Source: Dokdonella_A sp040005635 (GTDB taxonomy: Bacteria > Pseudomonadota > Gammaproteobacteria > Xanthomonadales > Rhodanobacteraceae). Taken from it: a stretch of 17,575 nt of DNA. Position 1 is the stretch's first letter, and every line of letters begins with the position of its first letter. A program made the translations under genes and the position numbers. The DNA lies in NCBI GenBank assembly GCA_040005635.1, contig JBDTYM010000081.1, positions 1 through 17,575 on the forward strand, given 5' to 3'. Positions 6,686 to 14,564 of this stretch are shown here, piece after piece. A model generated the notes under the pieces. That model was given only the letters and a program-made list of their open reading frames with translations, did not search any database and was not told the DNA's origin.

Positions 6686-8596
6686 ATGGCTAGCGAATTC
6701 CGTCCGTTCAAGGAGACCCGCCACGAGGCGGCGCTGTTCCGCCGTCGTGCGCTGGCTGGCTTCCTGATCATCGTTGTCTGCCTGATCGCGCTGTGCGTGC
6801 GCTTCCGCTATCTGCAGGTGGTGCAGCATGACGAGTTCGCGACGCGCTCGGAGCAGAACCGCGTCCTGACACGACCGCTGGCGCCCGCGCGTGGACTGAT
6901 CTATGACCGCAATGGCCTGCTGCTGGCCGAGAACGTCGCCGCGTTCCGTCTCGAAGTCACGCCCGAGCAGGCCGGCGACATGCAGCAAACGATCGATGCG
7001 CTCGGCAAGGTCGTGCCGGTCAGCGACGACGACATCGCACGTTTCAACACGTTGCGGCGGGGCAAGCGCTCCTACCAGGGCATTCCGTTGCGGCTGAAAC
7101 TCTCCGAGGAAGAGATCGCCAGGTTCTCGATCAATCGCTGGCAGTTCCCGGGCGTCGACGTCGTACCGTACCTGACTCGCGCGTATCCGCTCGGCGCGGA
7201 GTTCGCGCATACGGTCGGTTACGTCAGCCGGATCGACAACGAAGACGTGGCGCGGCTCGACAAGGACGACTACGCCGGCACCACGCACGTCGGCAAGACC
7301 GGCATCGAGCGGTTCTACGAGGAGCGCCTGCACGGCGAAGTCGGCTACGAAAAGGTCGAGGTCAACGCCGACCATCGACCGCTGCGTGTGCTGCCCGATG
7401 GTCTCGCACCGAAGCCCGGTGAAAACCTGCATCTTTCGATCGACGCGCATCTGCAGGAAGTCGCCGAGGCCGCGTTCGAGGGTCGCGCCGGTGCGGCGGT
7501 CGCGATCGATCCGCGCAGTGGCGAAGTGCTCGCGATGGTCAGCGTGCCGAGCTTCGATCCGAATCCGTTCGTCAACGGCATCGCCAGTGCCGACTACAAG
7601 GCCTTGCTCGACGCCGAGGACAAGCCGCTGCTGAATCGCGTCCTGCGCGGCGCGTACGTGCCGGGCTCGACGATGAAGCCATTCGTCGGTCTCGGCGGCC
7701 TCGAACTCGGTTTGCGTCGTCCCAGCGACACCGTGCTTTCGACCGGCGAATTCTTCATCCCGGGACAGTCGCGTGCGTATCGCGACGACATCCGCGGCGG
7801 CAGCGGCCGCGTCGATCTGGTGCAGGCGATCGCGCAATCGGTCAACACGTATTTCTACTCGCTCGCGCTCGACATGGGCATCGATCGTTTCAGCGGGTTC
7901 ATGGGCCGCTTCGGCTTCGGCAAGCCGACCGGTCTCGATCTGATCGGCGAGAGCGGCGGCGTGCTGCCGTCGAAGGAATGGAAGCGCGGTCGCTTCAACC
8001 AGCCGTGGTATCCGGGCGAGACCGTGATCGCCGGCATCGGCCAGGGTTACTGGGTCGTCACGCCGATCCAGCTCGGCAATGCGGTGGCGACGATGGCGAA
8101 CCGCGGCGTACCGCACACGCCGCATCTGCTGCGCGCCGCGCAGAGCGGCATCGACGGCAAGATCGAACCCGTCGACAAGGCGGCGCCGCTGCCGAGCGTG
8201 ATCACGAAGCCGGACAACTGGCTCGCCATCGAAGAAGGCATGATCGCGGTGGTCAACAGCGGCACCGGGCGCGGCGTCAATGACGGCTTTCCGTATGTGA
8301 TTGCGGGCAAGACCGGCACCGCCGAACGCTATTCGCGCACTGACGAGACCTGGACCAGCATCAGCGCGAGTCCGATCGAGCGCCATCAGGTGCTGTTCGA
8401 GTGCTTCACGCCGGCCGACGGCGCGCGCATCGCGGTGGTCGTCGCGCTCGAGGCCGGTCGCAGCGGCGCGCACGACGCCGCGCCGATCGCACGCAAGATC
8501 CTCGATGCGTGGCTGCCCGGTGATCGCGAACAGCAGGGACGGCTGTCCGGCGTGAACACGCTCGCGCCGACGGCGACCGCGCAGGCGGCGCGATGA
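6686..8596 (+). CDS. mrdA: Penicillin-binding protein 2, elongasome D,D-transpeptidase
   Basis: The 636-residue length matches PBP2 (633 in E. coli). One transmembrane helix at about residues 22-45 anchors it (RRRALAGFLIIVVCLIALCV). The non-catalytic dimerisation/pedestal domain follows, starting RPLAPARGLIYDRNGLLLAEN, then the transpeptidase domain from about 260. All three active-site motifs are present: STMK with nucleophile S328 and K331, SVN at 385-387, and KTG at 542-544. It cross-links nascent lateral-wall peptidoglycan and is the target of mecillinam-type beta-lactams. The ATG at 6686 is the only ATG after an in-frame TGA (6671-6673). No clear Shine-Dalgarno site is seen, so translation may depend on coupling with mreD. 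The end overlaps rodA by ATGA. Confidence 0.98.
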   Translation: MASEFRPFKETRHEAALFRRRALAGFLIIVVCLIALCVRFRYLQVVQHDEFATRSEQNRVLTRPLAPARGLIYDRNGLLLAENVAAFRLEVTPEQAGDMQQTIDALGKVVPVSDDDIARFNTLRRGKRSYQGIPLRLKLSEEEIARFSINRWQFPGVDVVPYLTRAYPLGAEFAHTVGYVSRIDNEDVARLDKDDYAGTTHVGKTGIERFYEERLHGEVGYEKVEVNADHRPLRVLPDGLAPKPGENLHLSIDAHLQEVAEAAFEGRAGAAVAIDPRSGEVLAMVSVPSFDPNPFVNGIASADYKALLDAEDKPLLNRVLRGAYVPGSTMKPFVGLGGLELGLRRPSDTVLSTGEFFIPGQSRAYRDDIRGGSGRVDLVQAIAQSVNTYFYSLALDMGIDRFSGFMGRFGFGKPTGLDLIGESGGVLPSKEWKRGRFNQPWYPGETVIAGIGQGYWVVTPIQLGNAVATMANRGVPHTPHLLRAAQSGIDGKIEPVDKAAPLPSVITKPDNWLAIEEGMIAVVNSGTGRGVNDGFPYVIAGKTGTAERYSRTDETWTSISASPIERHQVLFECFTPADGARIAVVVALEAGRSGAHDAAPIARKILDAWLPGDREQQGRLSGVNTLAPTATAQAAR

Positions 8597-9711
8597 TCGA
8601 CGAGGCCATCGCACAGCTGCGCTATCGCCTCGGCACGCTCTGGCGCAAGCCGCGTGTCGACCTGCCGCTGCTCGGCGGACTCGCGTTGCTGATGGGCGTC
8701 GGCCTGATGACGCTGTACAGCGCCAGTGACCTCGATCGCGGCCAGGTCATCTCGCAGGCACTGCGCTTCGTGCTGGGTCTGGCCCTGATGCTGCTGATCG
8801 CGCGCATTCCGCCGCTCGCCTTGCGCAACTGGACGCCATGGCTGTATGCCGGCAGCGTGCTGCTGCTGGTCGCGGTCGCCGCACTCGGCGAGGGCCGCGG
8901 CGCGCATCGCTGGCTCGATCTGCGCATCGTGCGCTTCCAGCCGTCGGAGCTGCTCAAGCTGACGATGCCGATGATGGTCGCCTGGTACCTCAACGGCCGG
9001 CCGCTGCCACCGGGATGGGCCACGCTCGGCATCGTCGGCGTGCTGATCGCGATTCCGGCGGGTCTGATCACGGAGCAGCCGGACCTCGGCACGGCACTGT
9101 TGATCGCCGCAAGCGGCGCCTTCGGCGTGTTCCTGTCCGGCCTTGCCTGGTGGCGCATCGGCCTGCTGCTGTCCGCGTTCGCCGCGGCGGTGCCGGTCGG
9201 CTGGCATTTCCTGCACGACTACCAGCGCAACCGCGTGCTGACCCTGCTCGATCCGGAAGCCGACCCGCTCGGCAACGGCTGGCACATCATCCAGTCGAAG
9301 ATCGCGGTCGGTTCGGGCGGCCTGTGGGGCAGGGGCTGGCACCATGGCACGCAGTCGCGTCTGGAATTCCTGCCTGAGCACACGACGGATTTCATCTTCT
9401 CGGTATTCGCCGAGGAATGGGGTCTGGTCGGCGTGCTGCTGTTGCTCGCGCTGTACGTGTTCATCATCGCGCGCTGCCTGTGGATTGCAGCCGAGGCGAA
9501 GGACACCTATGCGCGTCTGCTCGCGGGCGCGATCAGCATGTCGCTGTTCGTCTACGTGATGGTCAACGGCGGCATGATCACCGGCATGCTGCCCGTGGTC
9601 GGCGTGCCGCTGCCTCTGGTGAGTTACGGCGGCACCTCGGCGGTATCGCTGCTGGCCAGCTTCGGTGTGCTGATGTCGATCCACGCGCATCGCAAGACAT
9701 TGTCGAGCTGA
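8593..9711 (+). CDS. rodA: SEDS peptidoglycan glycosyltransferase RodA
   Basis: The product has 372 residues (370 in E. coli) with about ten membrane segments, starting with LPLLGGLALLMGVGLMTLYS after a 25-residue cytoplasmic N-terminus. Family blocks are clear: RFQPSELLKL, TEQPDLGTALLI, PEHTTDFIFSVFAEEWGLVG and LPLVSYGGTSAVSLLASFG. D266 in the TTDFIF block corresponds to the conserved Asp needed for activity in RodA (D262 in E. coli). SEDS proteins polymerise lipid II into glycan strands; RodA pairs with PBP2, whose gene overlaps it by 4 nt. It is the last rightward gene of the mre operon: a 225-nt gap and an antisense gene follow. Confidence 0.97.
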   Translation: MIDEAIAQLRYRLGTLWRKPRVDLPLLGGLALLMGVGLMTLYSASDLDRGQVISQALRFVLGLALMLLIARIPPLALRNWTPWLYAGSVLLLVAVAALGEGRGAHRWLDLRIVRFQPSELLKLTMPMMVAWYLNGRPLPPGWATLGIVGVLIAIPAGLITEQPDLGTALLIAASGAFGVFLSGLAWWRIGLLLSAFAAAVPVGWHFLHDYQRNRVLTLLDPEADPLGNGWHIIQSKIAVGSGGLWGRGWHHGTQSRLEFLPEHTTDFIFSVFAEEWGLVGVLLLLALYVFIIARCLWIAAEAKDTYARLLAGAISMSLFVYVMVNGGMITGMLPVVGVPLPLVSYGGTSAVSLLASFGVLMSIHAHRKTLSS

Positions 9712-9886
9712 GGCGCGCGGCCGGCACCCTTCGAAAAAGGGATGTGCATTACAGCAGTCCATTCGTGCACGTGTTCCAGAACGTGTTCGGTGATGAGCGC
9801 GCGCCGATCAGCGCGCGAACTCGAACTGCAATTGCATCGTTGGGACACACTTCCATCGGATCGCCGGGCCTGTCGTGCGAGCGCCG

Positions 9887-9920
9887 AACCAGGATGCCGC
9901 CGTGCAACGGCATCCTGGTT
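9887..9920. terminator. Strong 13-bp hairpin downstream of the antisense secreted-protein gene
   Basis: AACCAGGATGCCG (9887-9899) and CGGCATCCTGGTT (9908-9920) form a perfect 13-bp stem with an 8-nt loop. It lies 17 nt past the stop of the leftward gene and about 175 nt past the rodA stop, between two converging genes. Placement suits a shared bidirectional terminator, but neither side has a T-tract, so Rho-independent termination is uncertain. It could instead be an mRNA 3'-end stabiliser. Confidence 0.5.
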
Positions 9921-9936
9921 GCGTCAATGGCGTCGA

Positions 9937-10431
9937 CTACAGGCAGTCGGCAAGGCCGTCGTAGATCGTGGTCTGCGTGCCGGGCAAGGGCGTGTCCAGC
10001 GGGTCGTCGCCAGCGAGCGCGCTCAGCAGCGCCGTCATCGTCGTGCGTCGCGCCAGCGGCGTCGGACAATTCCAGGTGCGCGCTTCGACTGCAACCACAC
10101 CGGTAGCAGGATCGATCTCCTCGTAGCTGCCGGCGAAGATCCATACGCATTGGCCGATTCGGCCGCTGGACTGTTCGACCGAGCAGCGGAAACGCAACGA
10201 CTGGATATTGCTGTAGTCGCCCTCGCAGAACGTGTCGCCGCAGATGTCGTCGAAATTGCCGACCAGCTGCGTCGTCAGCGTGTACCAGGCTTCGTACTGG
10301 GCATCGGTCGTGAAGTATTCGTACTCCTCGACGAAGTGCGGCGGCGAAGCCGATTGTGCGGTGACGTGCAGGCACGGTACCCCGGCGAGCAGGGCAGCGG
10401 CGAGCGGCAACAACAGCGAGCGCAAATGCAT
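9937..10431 (-). CDS. Hypothetical secreted Cys-containing protein, 164 aa
   Basis: The start is secure: the message has AGGAGG seven nucleotides before the ATG at 10431, the best ribosome binding site in the window. The N-terminus is a classic signal peptide (MHLRSLLLPLAAALLAGVP) with likely cleavage after VTA (residue 25). The mature part, about 139 residues, has six Cys (CGDTFC, FRC, GQC, WNC and a C-terminal ADC), which could make three disulfides in the periplasm or outside the cell. It is acidic and aromatic at the start (HFVEEYEYFTTDAQYEAWY) and has no catalytic motif I recognise. It runs antisense between rodA and mltB, where related genomes often have these genes adjacent. Family and function are unknown to me. 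Confidence 0.82.
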   Translation of the reverse strand: MHLRSLLLPLAAALLAGVPCLHVTAQSASPPHFVEEYEYFTTDAQYEAWYTLTTQLVGNFDDICGDTFCEGDYSNIQSLRFRCSVEQSSGRIGQCVWIFAGSYEEIDPATGVVAVEARTWNCPTPLARRTTMTALLSALAGDDPLDTPLPGTQTTIYDGLADCL

Positions 10432-10645
10432 GGAATGTCCTCCTTGGACGAAGTTGAAGAGCTCCTTCGAGCCGCGACCTCGATACGGTTCGATGGAGCG
10501 GCTCCAGCTTGAGGTCCAGCCGATGCGCTGCCGACCTGCGATCGCAGTGCGCGGCTGTGCGTCGATAGCGTCACCGTCTGTCGGGAAATGCCGACGCGCG
10601 CAGCGAGCGGAACGCCCTTCGGGCGAGCGCATTCGGCGCGCGCGA

Positions 10646-10654
10646 TGGTAGAGT
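10646..10654 (+). promoter_or_regulatory. Candidate extended -10 box just before mltB
   Basis: TGgTAGAGT fits an extended -10 (TGN plus TATAAT, 4 of 6). Its end lies 6 nt before the GTG at 10661, so transcription would start at or next to that codon. This would give a leaderless mRNA and fits the lack of a Shine-Dalgarno site. There is no good -35, which is common with extended -10 promoters. Confidence 0.3.
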
Positions 10655-10660
10655 AGTCGC

Positions 10661-11689
10661 GTGCCCGTTCCCGTCCGATTTTTGCCTATCCGAATCCGTT
10701 CTCTATTGATCTGTGCGCTGGCCGCTGGCAGCGCTGCGGCGTCGGCGAAGAATGCGCCGCCCACGTTTGAACCAAATGCCGACCAGCGCGCTTTCGCTGC
10801 CGAAGTTGCGAAGGAGGGCGGGCCTTCCGAGTCGAGCGTGCTGGCGACTCTGGCCGAGGCGAAGGTTCAGCAGAGCATTCTCGATGCGATTGCGCGGCCG
10901 GCCGAGGCAACCAAGCCGTGGAAGGACTACCGGCCGATCTTCATCACCGACAAGCGCGTCGACGACGGCATCGCGTTCTACCGCGCCAACCGCCCATTGC
11001 TCGAACGCATCGGCAAGGAATATGCGGTACCGCCCGAGGTCATCGTCGCGATCATCGGTGTCGAAACCGGTTACGGCAAGGTCACCGGCAAGTACCGCGT
11101 GATCGATGCGCTATCGACGCTGGCGTTCAACTATCCGCCGCGCGCGACGTTTTTCCGCGGCGAGCTGAAGCAGCTGTTCCTGCTGCGCGACAAGCAGCTC
11201 GCTTTTCCGATCGATGAGCTCAAGGGCTCCTACGCCGGTGCGATGGGCTGGGGTCAGTTCATGCCGACCAGCATCGAGAGGTGGGCGAAGGATGAGGACG
11301 GCGACGGTCGCATCGACCTGTGGAACTCGCTGCCCGACATCACCGCCAGCGTCGCCAACTACTTTGCCGAACACGGTTGGCAGAAGGATCAGCCGGTCGC
11401 CGTACGCGCGCAGCCGGCCAGCGATGCGCACGATATCGCGCCGGCCAATTCCGAGCCGCTCTATCCACTGCAGCAGATGGAAGCCTGGGGCTACGCGCCA
11501 ATTGAACGGGTGGAGGCCGCTACGCCGTCGACCCTGCTCAAGCTGGAGGGCGAACGTGGACCGGAATACTGGCTGACGTTCAAGAACTTTTATGTAATCA
11601 CGCGCTACAACAAGAGCCCGCTGTATTCGATGGCGGTATGGCAGCTTGCCCAGGCGATTGCCGCGGGCGTGGCGACGCCGGCGTCGTGA
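10661..11689 (+). CDS. mltB: Membrane-bound lytic murein transglycosylase B family
   Basis: The 342-residue product has a signal peptide (RIRSLLICALAAGSAAASA, cleavage near residue 29) and the MltB/SltB lysozyme-like domain. The catalytic Glu is E135 in IIGVETGYGKVTGKYRVIDA, with downstream blocks LAFNYPPRATFFRGELKQ and GSYAGAMGWGQFMPTSIERW. DEDGDGRIDLW resembles the EF-hand-like calcium loop of E. coli Slt35. The enzyme cleaves peptidoglycan glycan strands to 1,6-anhydro-muropeptides in the periplasm. The Cys in the signal (LLIC) does not fit a lipobox, so it is probably soluble rather than a lipoprotein as in E. coli. The start is GTG at 10661 without a Shine-Dalgarno site; a TTG at 10682 is an alternative. 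The stop overlaps the rlpA start (GTGA). Confidence 0.94.
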   Translation: MPVPVRFLPIRIRSLLICALAAGSAAASAKNAPPTFEPNADQRAFAAEVAKEGGPSESSVLATLAEAKVQQSILDAIARPAEATKPWKDYRPIFITDKRVDDGIAFYRANRPLLERIGKEYAVPPEVIVAIIGVETGYGKVTGKYRVIDALSTLAFNYPPRATFFRGELKQLFLLRDKQLAFPIDELKGSYAGAMGWGQFMPTSIERWAKDEDGDGRIDLWNSLPDITASVANYFAEHGWQKDQPVAVRAQPASDAHDIAPANSEPLYPLQQMEAWGYAPIERVEAATPSTLLKLEGERGPEYWLTFKNFYVITRYNKSPLYSMAVWQLAQAIAAGVATPAS

Positions 11690-12660
11690 GGTCGCTGCGC
11701 GCGCTCGGCCTGATCGCGCTCGGCGGTGCGCTCGTCGCCTGCGCCGGTCACAAGGCGCGCACGGGCACACCGTCGAATCCGCCCGCACCTGCGCCGCGCG
11801 GCGCCAGGTTGCCGTCCGATACCGCCCGGCCGCAGTCCGAGCGCTATCGTCAGAATGACGACAATGGTCCGGCCGCGCCGCCGATCGATGTCAGCAAGAT
11901 TGCCGAACCCGTGCCGAAGGTCGAGCCGCGTTCGCGCTACGGCAACAAGGAAACCTACAGCGTGCTCGGCCAGACCTACAAGCTGCTGCCGGACGCGAGT
12001 GGCTATGTCGAGCGCGGCATCGCCTCGTGGTACGGCAACAAGTTCCACGGCTACATGACCTCGTCGTTCGAGCCTTACGACATGTACGCATTCAGTGCCG
12101 CACACAAGACGTTGCCGCTGCCGAGCTACGCGCGCGTGACCAATCTCGACAACGGCAAGAGCGTCGTCGTACGCATCAACGACCGCGGTCCGTTCCACGA
12201 GAATCGCATCATCGACCTGTCCTACGCCGCCGCGGTGAAGATCGGCGTCTGGCCGAAGGGCACTGGCCTGGTCGAGGTGCGTGCGATCGATCCGGCGCAT
12301 GCGCAGGCGGAACTGCCGCCGCCACGGACCGCATCGATGCCGCAAGCGCGGCCGCCGGCCGAGGCGCCGCACGTGGTCGCCGCGCAGACGCCGCCGCGGC
12401 CATTGTCGGACTTGGCGCAAGCGCCGCGCATCTATCTGCAGCTCGGCGCCTACGGCGAGCGCGCCAACGCGGAGCGCGCGGTTGCGAACGCGACGCGCTC
12501 GGGCATCGATCGCGTCGGCATCCAGTCCGTCGTCGTCGACGGTCGCACGGTTCATCGCGTTCGCGTCGGACCGCTTGCCGACGTCGATGCGGCCGATGCG
12601 ATGACGAAGCGCATCGAACAACTCGGCCTCGGCGCGCCGCGCGTCGCCATCGAGCGATGA
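11686..12660 (+). CDS. rlpA: Septal-ring lytic transglycosylase / rare lipoprotein A
   Basis: The GTG at 11686 is chosen because it gives a clean lipoprotein signal (MRSLRALGLIALGGALVAC) with lipobox LVAC and Cys19, and because it overlaps the mltB stop as GTGA. The product has 324 residues: a Pro-rich linker to about residue 85, the double-psi beta-barrel domain (GIASWYGNKFHG to DRGPFHENRIIDLS), a second Pro/Ala linker, and a C-terminal SPOR domain (RIYLQLGAYGERANAERAV to the end) for binding denuded glycan at septa. Pseudomonas RlpA cleaves denuded glycan using Glu and Asp of a GExYD motif. Here that site reads TSSFEPYDM, so both acids are kept while the usual NG is SF. The AAHKTLPLPS block with its conserved His is intact. 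It is an outer-membrane lipoprotein acting in the periplasm. Confidence 0.95.
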   Translation: MRSLRALGLIALGGALVACAGHKARTGTPSNPPAPAPRGARLPSDTARPQSERYRQNDDNGPAAPPIDVSKIAEPVPKVEPRSRYGNKETYSVLGQTYKLLPDASGYVERGIASWYGNKFHGYMTSSFEPYDMYAFSAAHKTLPLPSYARVTNLDNGKSVVVRINDRGPFHENRIIDLSYAAAVKIGVWPKGTGLVEVRAIDPAHAQAELPPPRTASMPQARPPAEAPHVVAAQTPPRPLSDLAQAPRIYLQLGAYGERANAERAVANATRSGIDRVGIQSVVVDGRTVHRVRVGPLADVDAADAMTKRIEQLGLGAPRVAIER

Positions 12661-12765
12661 ACGCAGGGCATACCGGCTGACACGATGGCGCAATGATGAG
12701 GTGTTTTAGCGGCCATGCTTTGCGACAATCCCGCCTTTACACCTTTGCAGGACCGATTCCCCGAG

Positions 12766-14163
12766 ATGAAGCTGCCCGTTCTGTTCCGGCCACTCCTTGT
12801 CAGCGCGATGGCCCTCGCGATCTCCGTCAACCTCGCGCAGGCGCGGACCAAGTCGCACGCGCCAGCCCCGGCGCAGCAGCCGGCGCAGCCGGCGAATCCG
12901 CCTGCGACCGACGCTGCCGCCGCAGCGCCGGCAGCGGCAACCGCCAACCCTGTGCCGGCAAATCCAAGCCTGCCGACGCCGCAACCGGTCGCCAAGGCGA
13001 CGCCGCAGCCGACGCCCGGCGCATCCGGCAGCGGTCCGGTACCGCCACCGCCGTCGATCGATGCCAAAAGCTGGGTGCTGATGGACTACACCAGCGGCCA
13101 GGTGCTGACCGAAAGCAATATGGACCTACGCGTCGCGCCGGCCTCGATCACCAAGGTCATGACCTCGTACGTCGTGTCGGCCGAACTCGGGCACGGCAAG
13201 ATCCACCGCGACGACAAGGTCATGATCAGCGAACGCGCCTGGCGTTCCGGCGGCGCCGGCACCGATGGCTCGACCAGCTTTCTGCAATTGAACAGCCAGG
13301 TCGACCTGAAGGACCTGCTGTACGGCATGATCATCCAGTCCGGCAACGACGCCGCGATCGCGCTGGCCGAACATACCGCCGGCTCCGAGGAGACCTTCGC
13401 GCAGTTGATGAACCAGTACGCTGCGCGCATCGGCATGACCGGCACCAATTATGTCGATGCCAGCGGCTTGCCGAACCCGAACCACTACACCACTGCGCAC
13501 GACATCGCCCTGCTGTCGCGCGCGCTGATCCACGACTATCCCGAGGAATACAAGATCTACGCGGTCAAGGATTTCGAGTGGAACGGCATCAAGCAGCACA
13601 ACCGCAATACGCTGCTGTGGCGCGACTCGACCGTCGATGGCATCAAGACGGGTCACACCTCCGAGGCGGGCTTCTGCCTCGCCACGTCGGCGTTGCGCGG
13701 CGACCAGCGTCTGATCGCAGTCGTGATGGGCGCGCCGAGCGAGAAGCAGCGTGCCGACGACAATCAGGAGTTGCTGAATTACGGCTTCCGTTTCTTCGAG
13801 ACACGCAAGCTGTACGAGGCGAGCAAGCCGCTGGCCAATCCGGAATTGTGGAAGGGGGCTGTCGCGAACCTTCCGCTCGGCGTCGCCGAGGACGTGCTGA
13901 TCACGTTCCCGCGTGGCCGCTACGCCGATCTCAAGGCCAGCCTCGAGATGCCGTCGCGCCTGGTCGCGCCAATCGAGAAGGGCAAGCAGGTCGGCAGCTT
14001 GAAAGTGACGCTCGATGACAAGACGTTGCTCACGCGGCCGCTGATTGCGCTGGCCGACGGCGGCGAAGGCGGCTTCTTCAAGCGCTTCTCCGATGGCGTC
14101 TGGATGTGGTTCAAGGGCGACGCGGGTCCGGCCGTTTCGGCAACGGCTCCCAAGGCCAATTGA
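12766..14163 (+). CDS. dacA: Serine-type D-Ala-D-Ala carboxypeptidase (PBP5/6 family)
   Basis: This low-molecular-weight PBP removes the terminal D-Ala from peptidoglycan stem peptides in the periplasm. The start ATG at 12766 gives a signal peptide ending near NLAQA (residue 25). The next 65 or so residues are a Pro/Ala/Gln-rich linker, so the protein reaches 465 residues against about 400 for E. coli PBP5. Catalytic motifs are complete: SITK with nucleophile S127 and K130, SGN at 192-194, and KTG at 294-296. The C-terminal beta-domain (LPLGVAEDVLITFPRGRY onward) and a short amphipathic end (FFKRFSDGVWMWFKG) for membrane attachment follow. An AGGA lies about 12 nt before the start, and a GACAAT box at 12724-12729 may be a -10. 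The 105-nt gap to rlpA leaves room for its own promoter. dacA versus dacC naming cannot be settled. Confidence 0.95.
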   Translation: MKLPVLFRPLLVSAMALAISVNLAQARTKSHAPAPAQQPAQPANPPATDAAAAAPAAATANPVPANPSLPTPQPVAKATPQPTPGASGSGPVPPPPSIDAKSWVLMDYTSGQVLTESNMDLRVAPASITKVMTSYVVSAELGHGKIHRDDKVMISERAWRSGGAGTDGSTSFLQLNSQVDLKDLLYGMIIQSGNDAAIALAEHTAGSEETFAQLMNQYAARIGMTGTNYVDASGLPNPNHYTTAHDIALLSRALIHDYPEEYKIYAVKDFEWNGIKQHNRNTLLWRDSTVDGIKTGHTSEAGFCLATSALRGDQRLIAVVMGAPSEKQRADDNQELLNYGFRFFETRKLYEASKPLANPELWKGAVANLPLGVAEDVLITFPRGRYADLKASLEMPSRLVAPIEKGKQVGSLKVTLDDKTLLTRPLIALADGGEGGFFKRFSDGVWMWFKGDAGPAVSATAPKAN

Positions 14164-14217
14164 AGCCCAGCGATAGAGCGGCCGTGCCGCGCATCGCGGC
14201 CGTTCGACTCATGGGCT
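14164..14217 (+). other. Nested stem-loop between the carboxypeptidase gene and ybeD
   Basis: AGCCCA (14164-14169) pairs with TGGGCT (14212-14217), and inside it CGGCCG (14179-14184) can pair with CGGCCG (14197-14202). The structure starts directly after the dacA stop and ends 18 nt before the ybeD ATG. There is no U-tract, so mRNA processing or attenuation is as likely as termination. Confidence 0.35.
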
Positions 14218-14235
14218 GATCAGAAGGAAGGCTGA

Positions 14236-14526
14236 ATGAAAGATCTCGACAATATCCAGGCGCAGAATCCGGATCAGGGCTTCCAGTTCCCGGGCCTGTT
14301 CGAGATCACCGCGATGGGCAGCGTCGCGGCGCAACTCGAGCGCAGGGTGCCCGACATCCTCACGAACCTGGGCTTGAGCGTGCTGGCGGGCTCCGCACGC
14401 CTGCGCCCCTCACGGGAGGGCAATTACGTCTCGGTATCGGTCAGCTTCACCTGCCCGACGCGCGAGAAGTACGACGAGGCGCATGCCGCATTGCGGGCCG
14501 ATCCGGATATCCGCTGGACGCTCTGA
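14236..14526 (+). CDS. ybeD: DUF493 family protein YbeD
   Basis: The 96-residue product matches the YbeD/DUF493 family, small ferredoxin-like folds resembling ACT regulatory domains. Typical blocks are FQFPGLFEITAMG near residue 16, a central helix, then GNYVSVSVSFTC and the final LRADPDIRWTL. E. coli YbeD is 87 residues. The role is unknown; its conserved position between dacA and lipB in many gammaproteobacteria has suggested a link to lipoate metabolism, which is not proven. AAGGAAG lies about 6 nt before the ATG at 14236. It is the last rightward gene before a small antisense ORF interrupts the ybeD-lipB pair. Confidence 0.93.
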   Translation: MKDLDNIQAQNPDQGFQFPGLFEITAMGSVAAQLERRVPDILTNLGLSVLAGSARLRPSREGNYVSVSVSFTCPTREKYDEAHAALRADPDIRWTL

Positions 14527-14564
14527 AATCTGGGATTCGGGGTTCGGCACCAGCGAAATCCGTC

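Noticed and set aside
6077..8614. 845-residue minus-strand ORF opposite mreC-mreD-mrdA
   Set aside because: It mirrors three firmly identified genes. It is rich in Arg, His, Asp and Ala as expected from antisense reading of GC-rich codons, and it has no domain or ribosome site.
8386..9762. 458-residue minus-strand ORF opposite rodA and the end of mrdA
   Set aside because: Gln/Arg/His-rich product typical of the antisense of membrane-protein codons.
9742..10512. 256-aa plus-strand ORF over the rodA-mltB gap
   Set aside because: The opposite strand has a strong AGGAGG site and a signal peptide; this frame is Arg/Ala-rich and has no start signal.
10613..10625. CGCCC-TTC-GGGCG hairpin upstream of mltB as a terminator
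   Set aside because: Only 5 bp, no T-tract and in a divergent promoter region; probably chance in GC-rich DNA.
12693..14018. 441-residue plus-strand ORF in another frame of the carboxypeptidase gene
   Set aside because: The correct frame carries SITK, SGN and KTG. This one is an Arg/Gly-rich off-frame reading.
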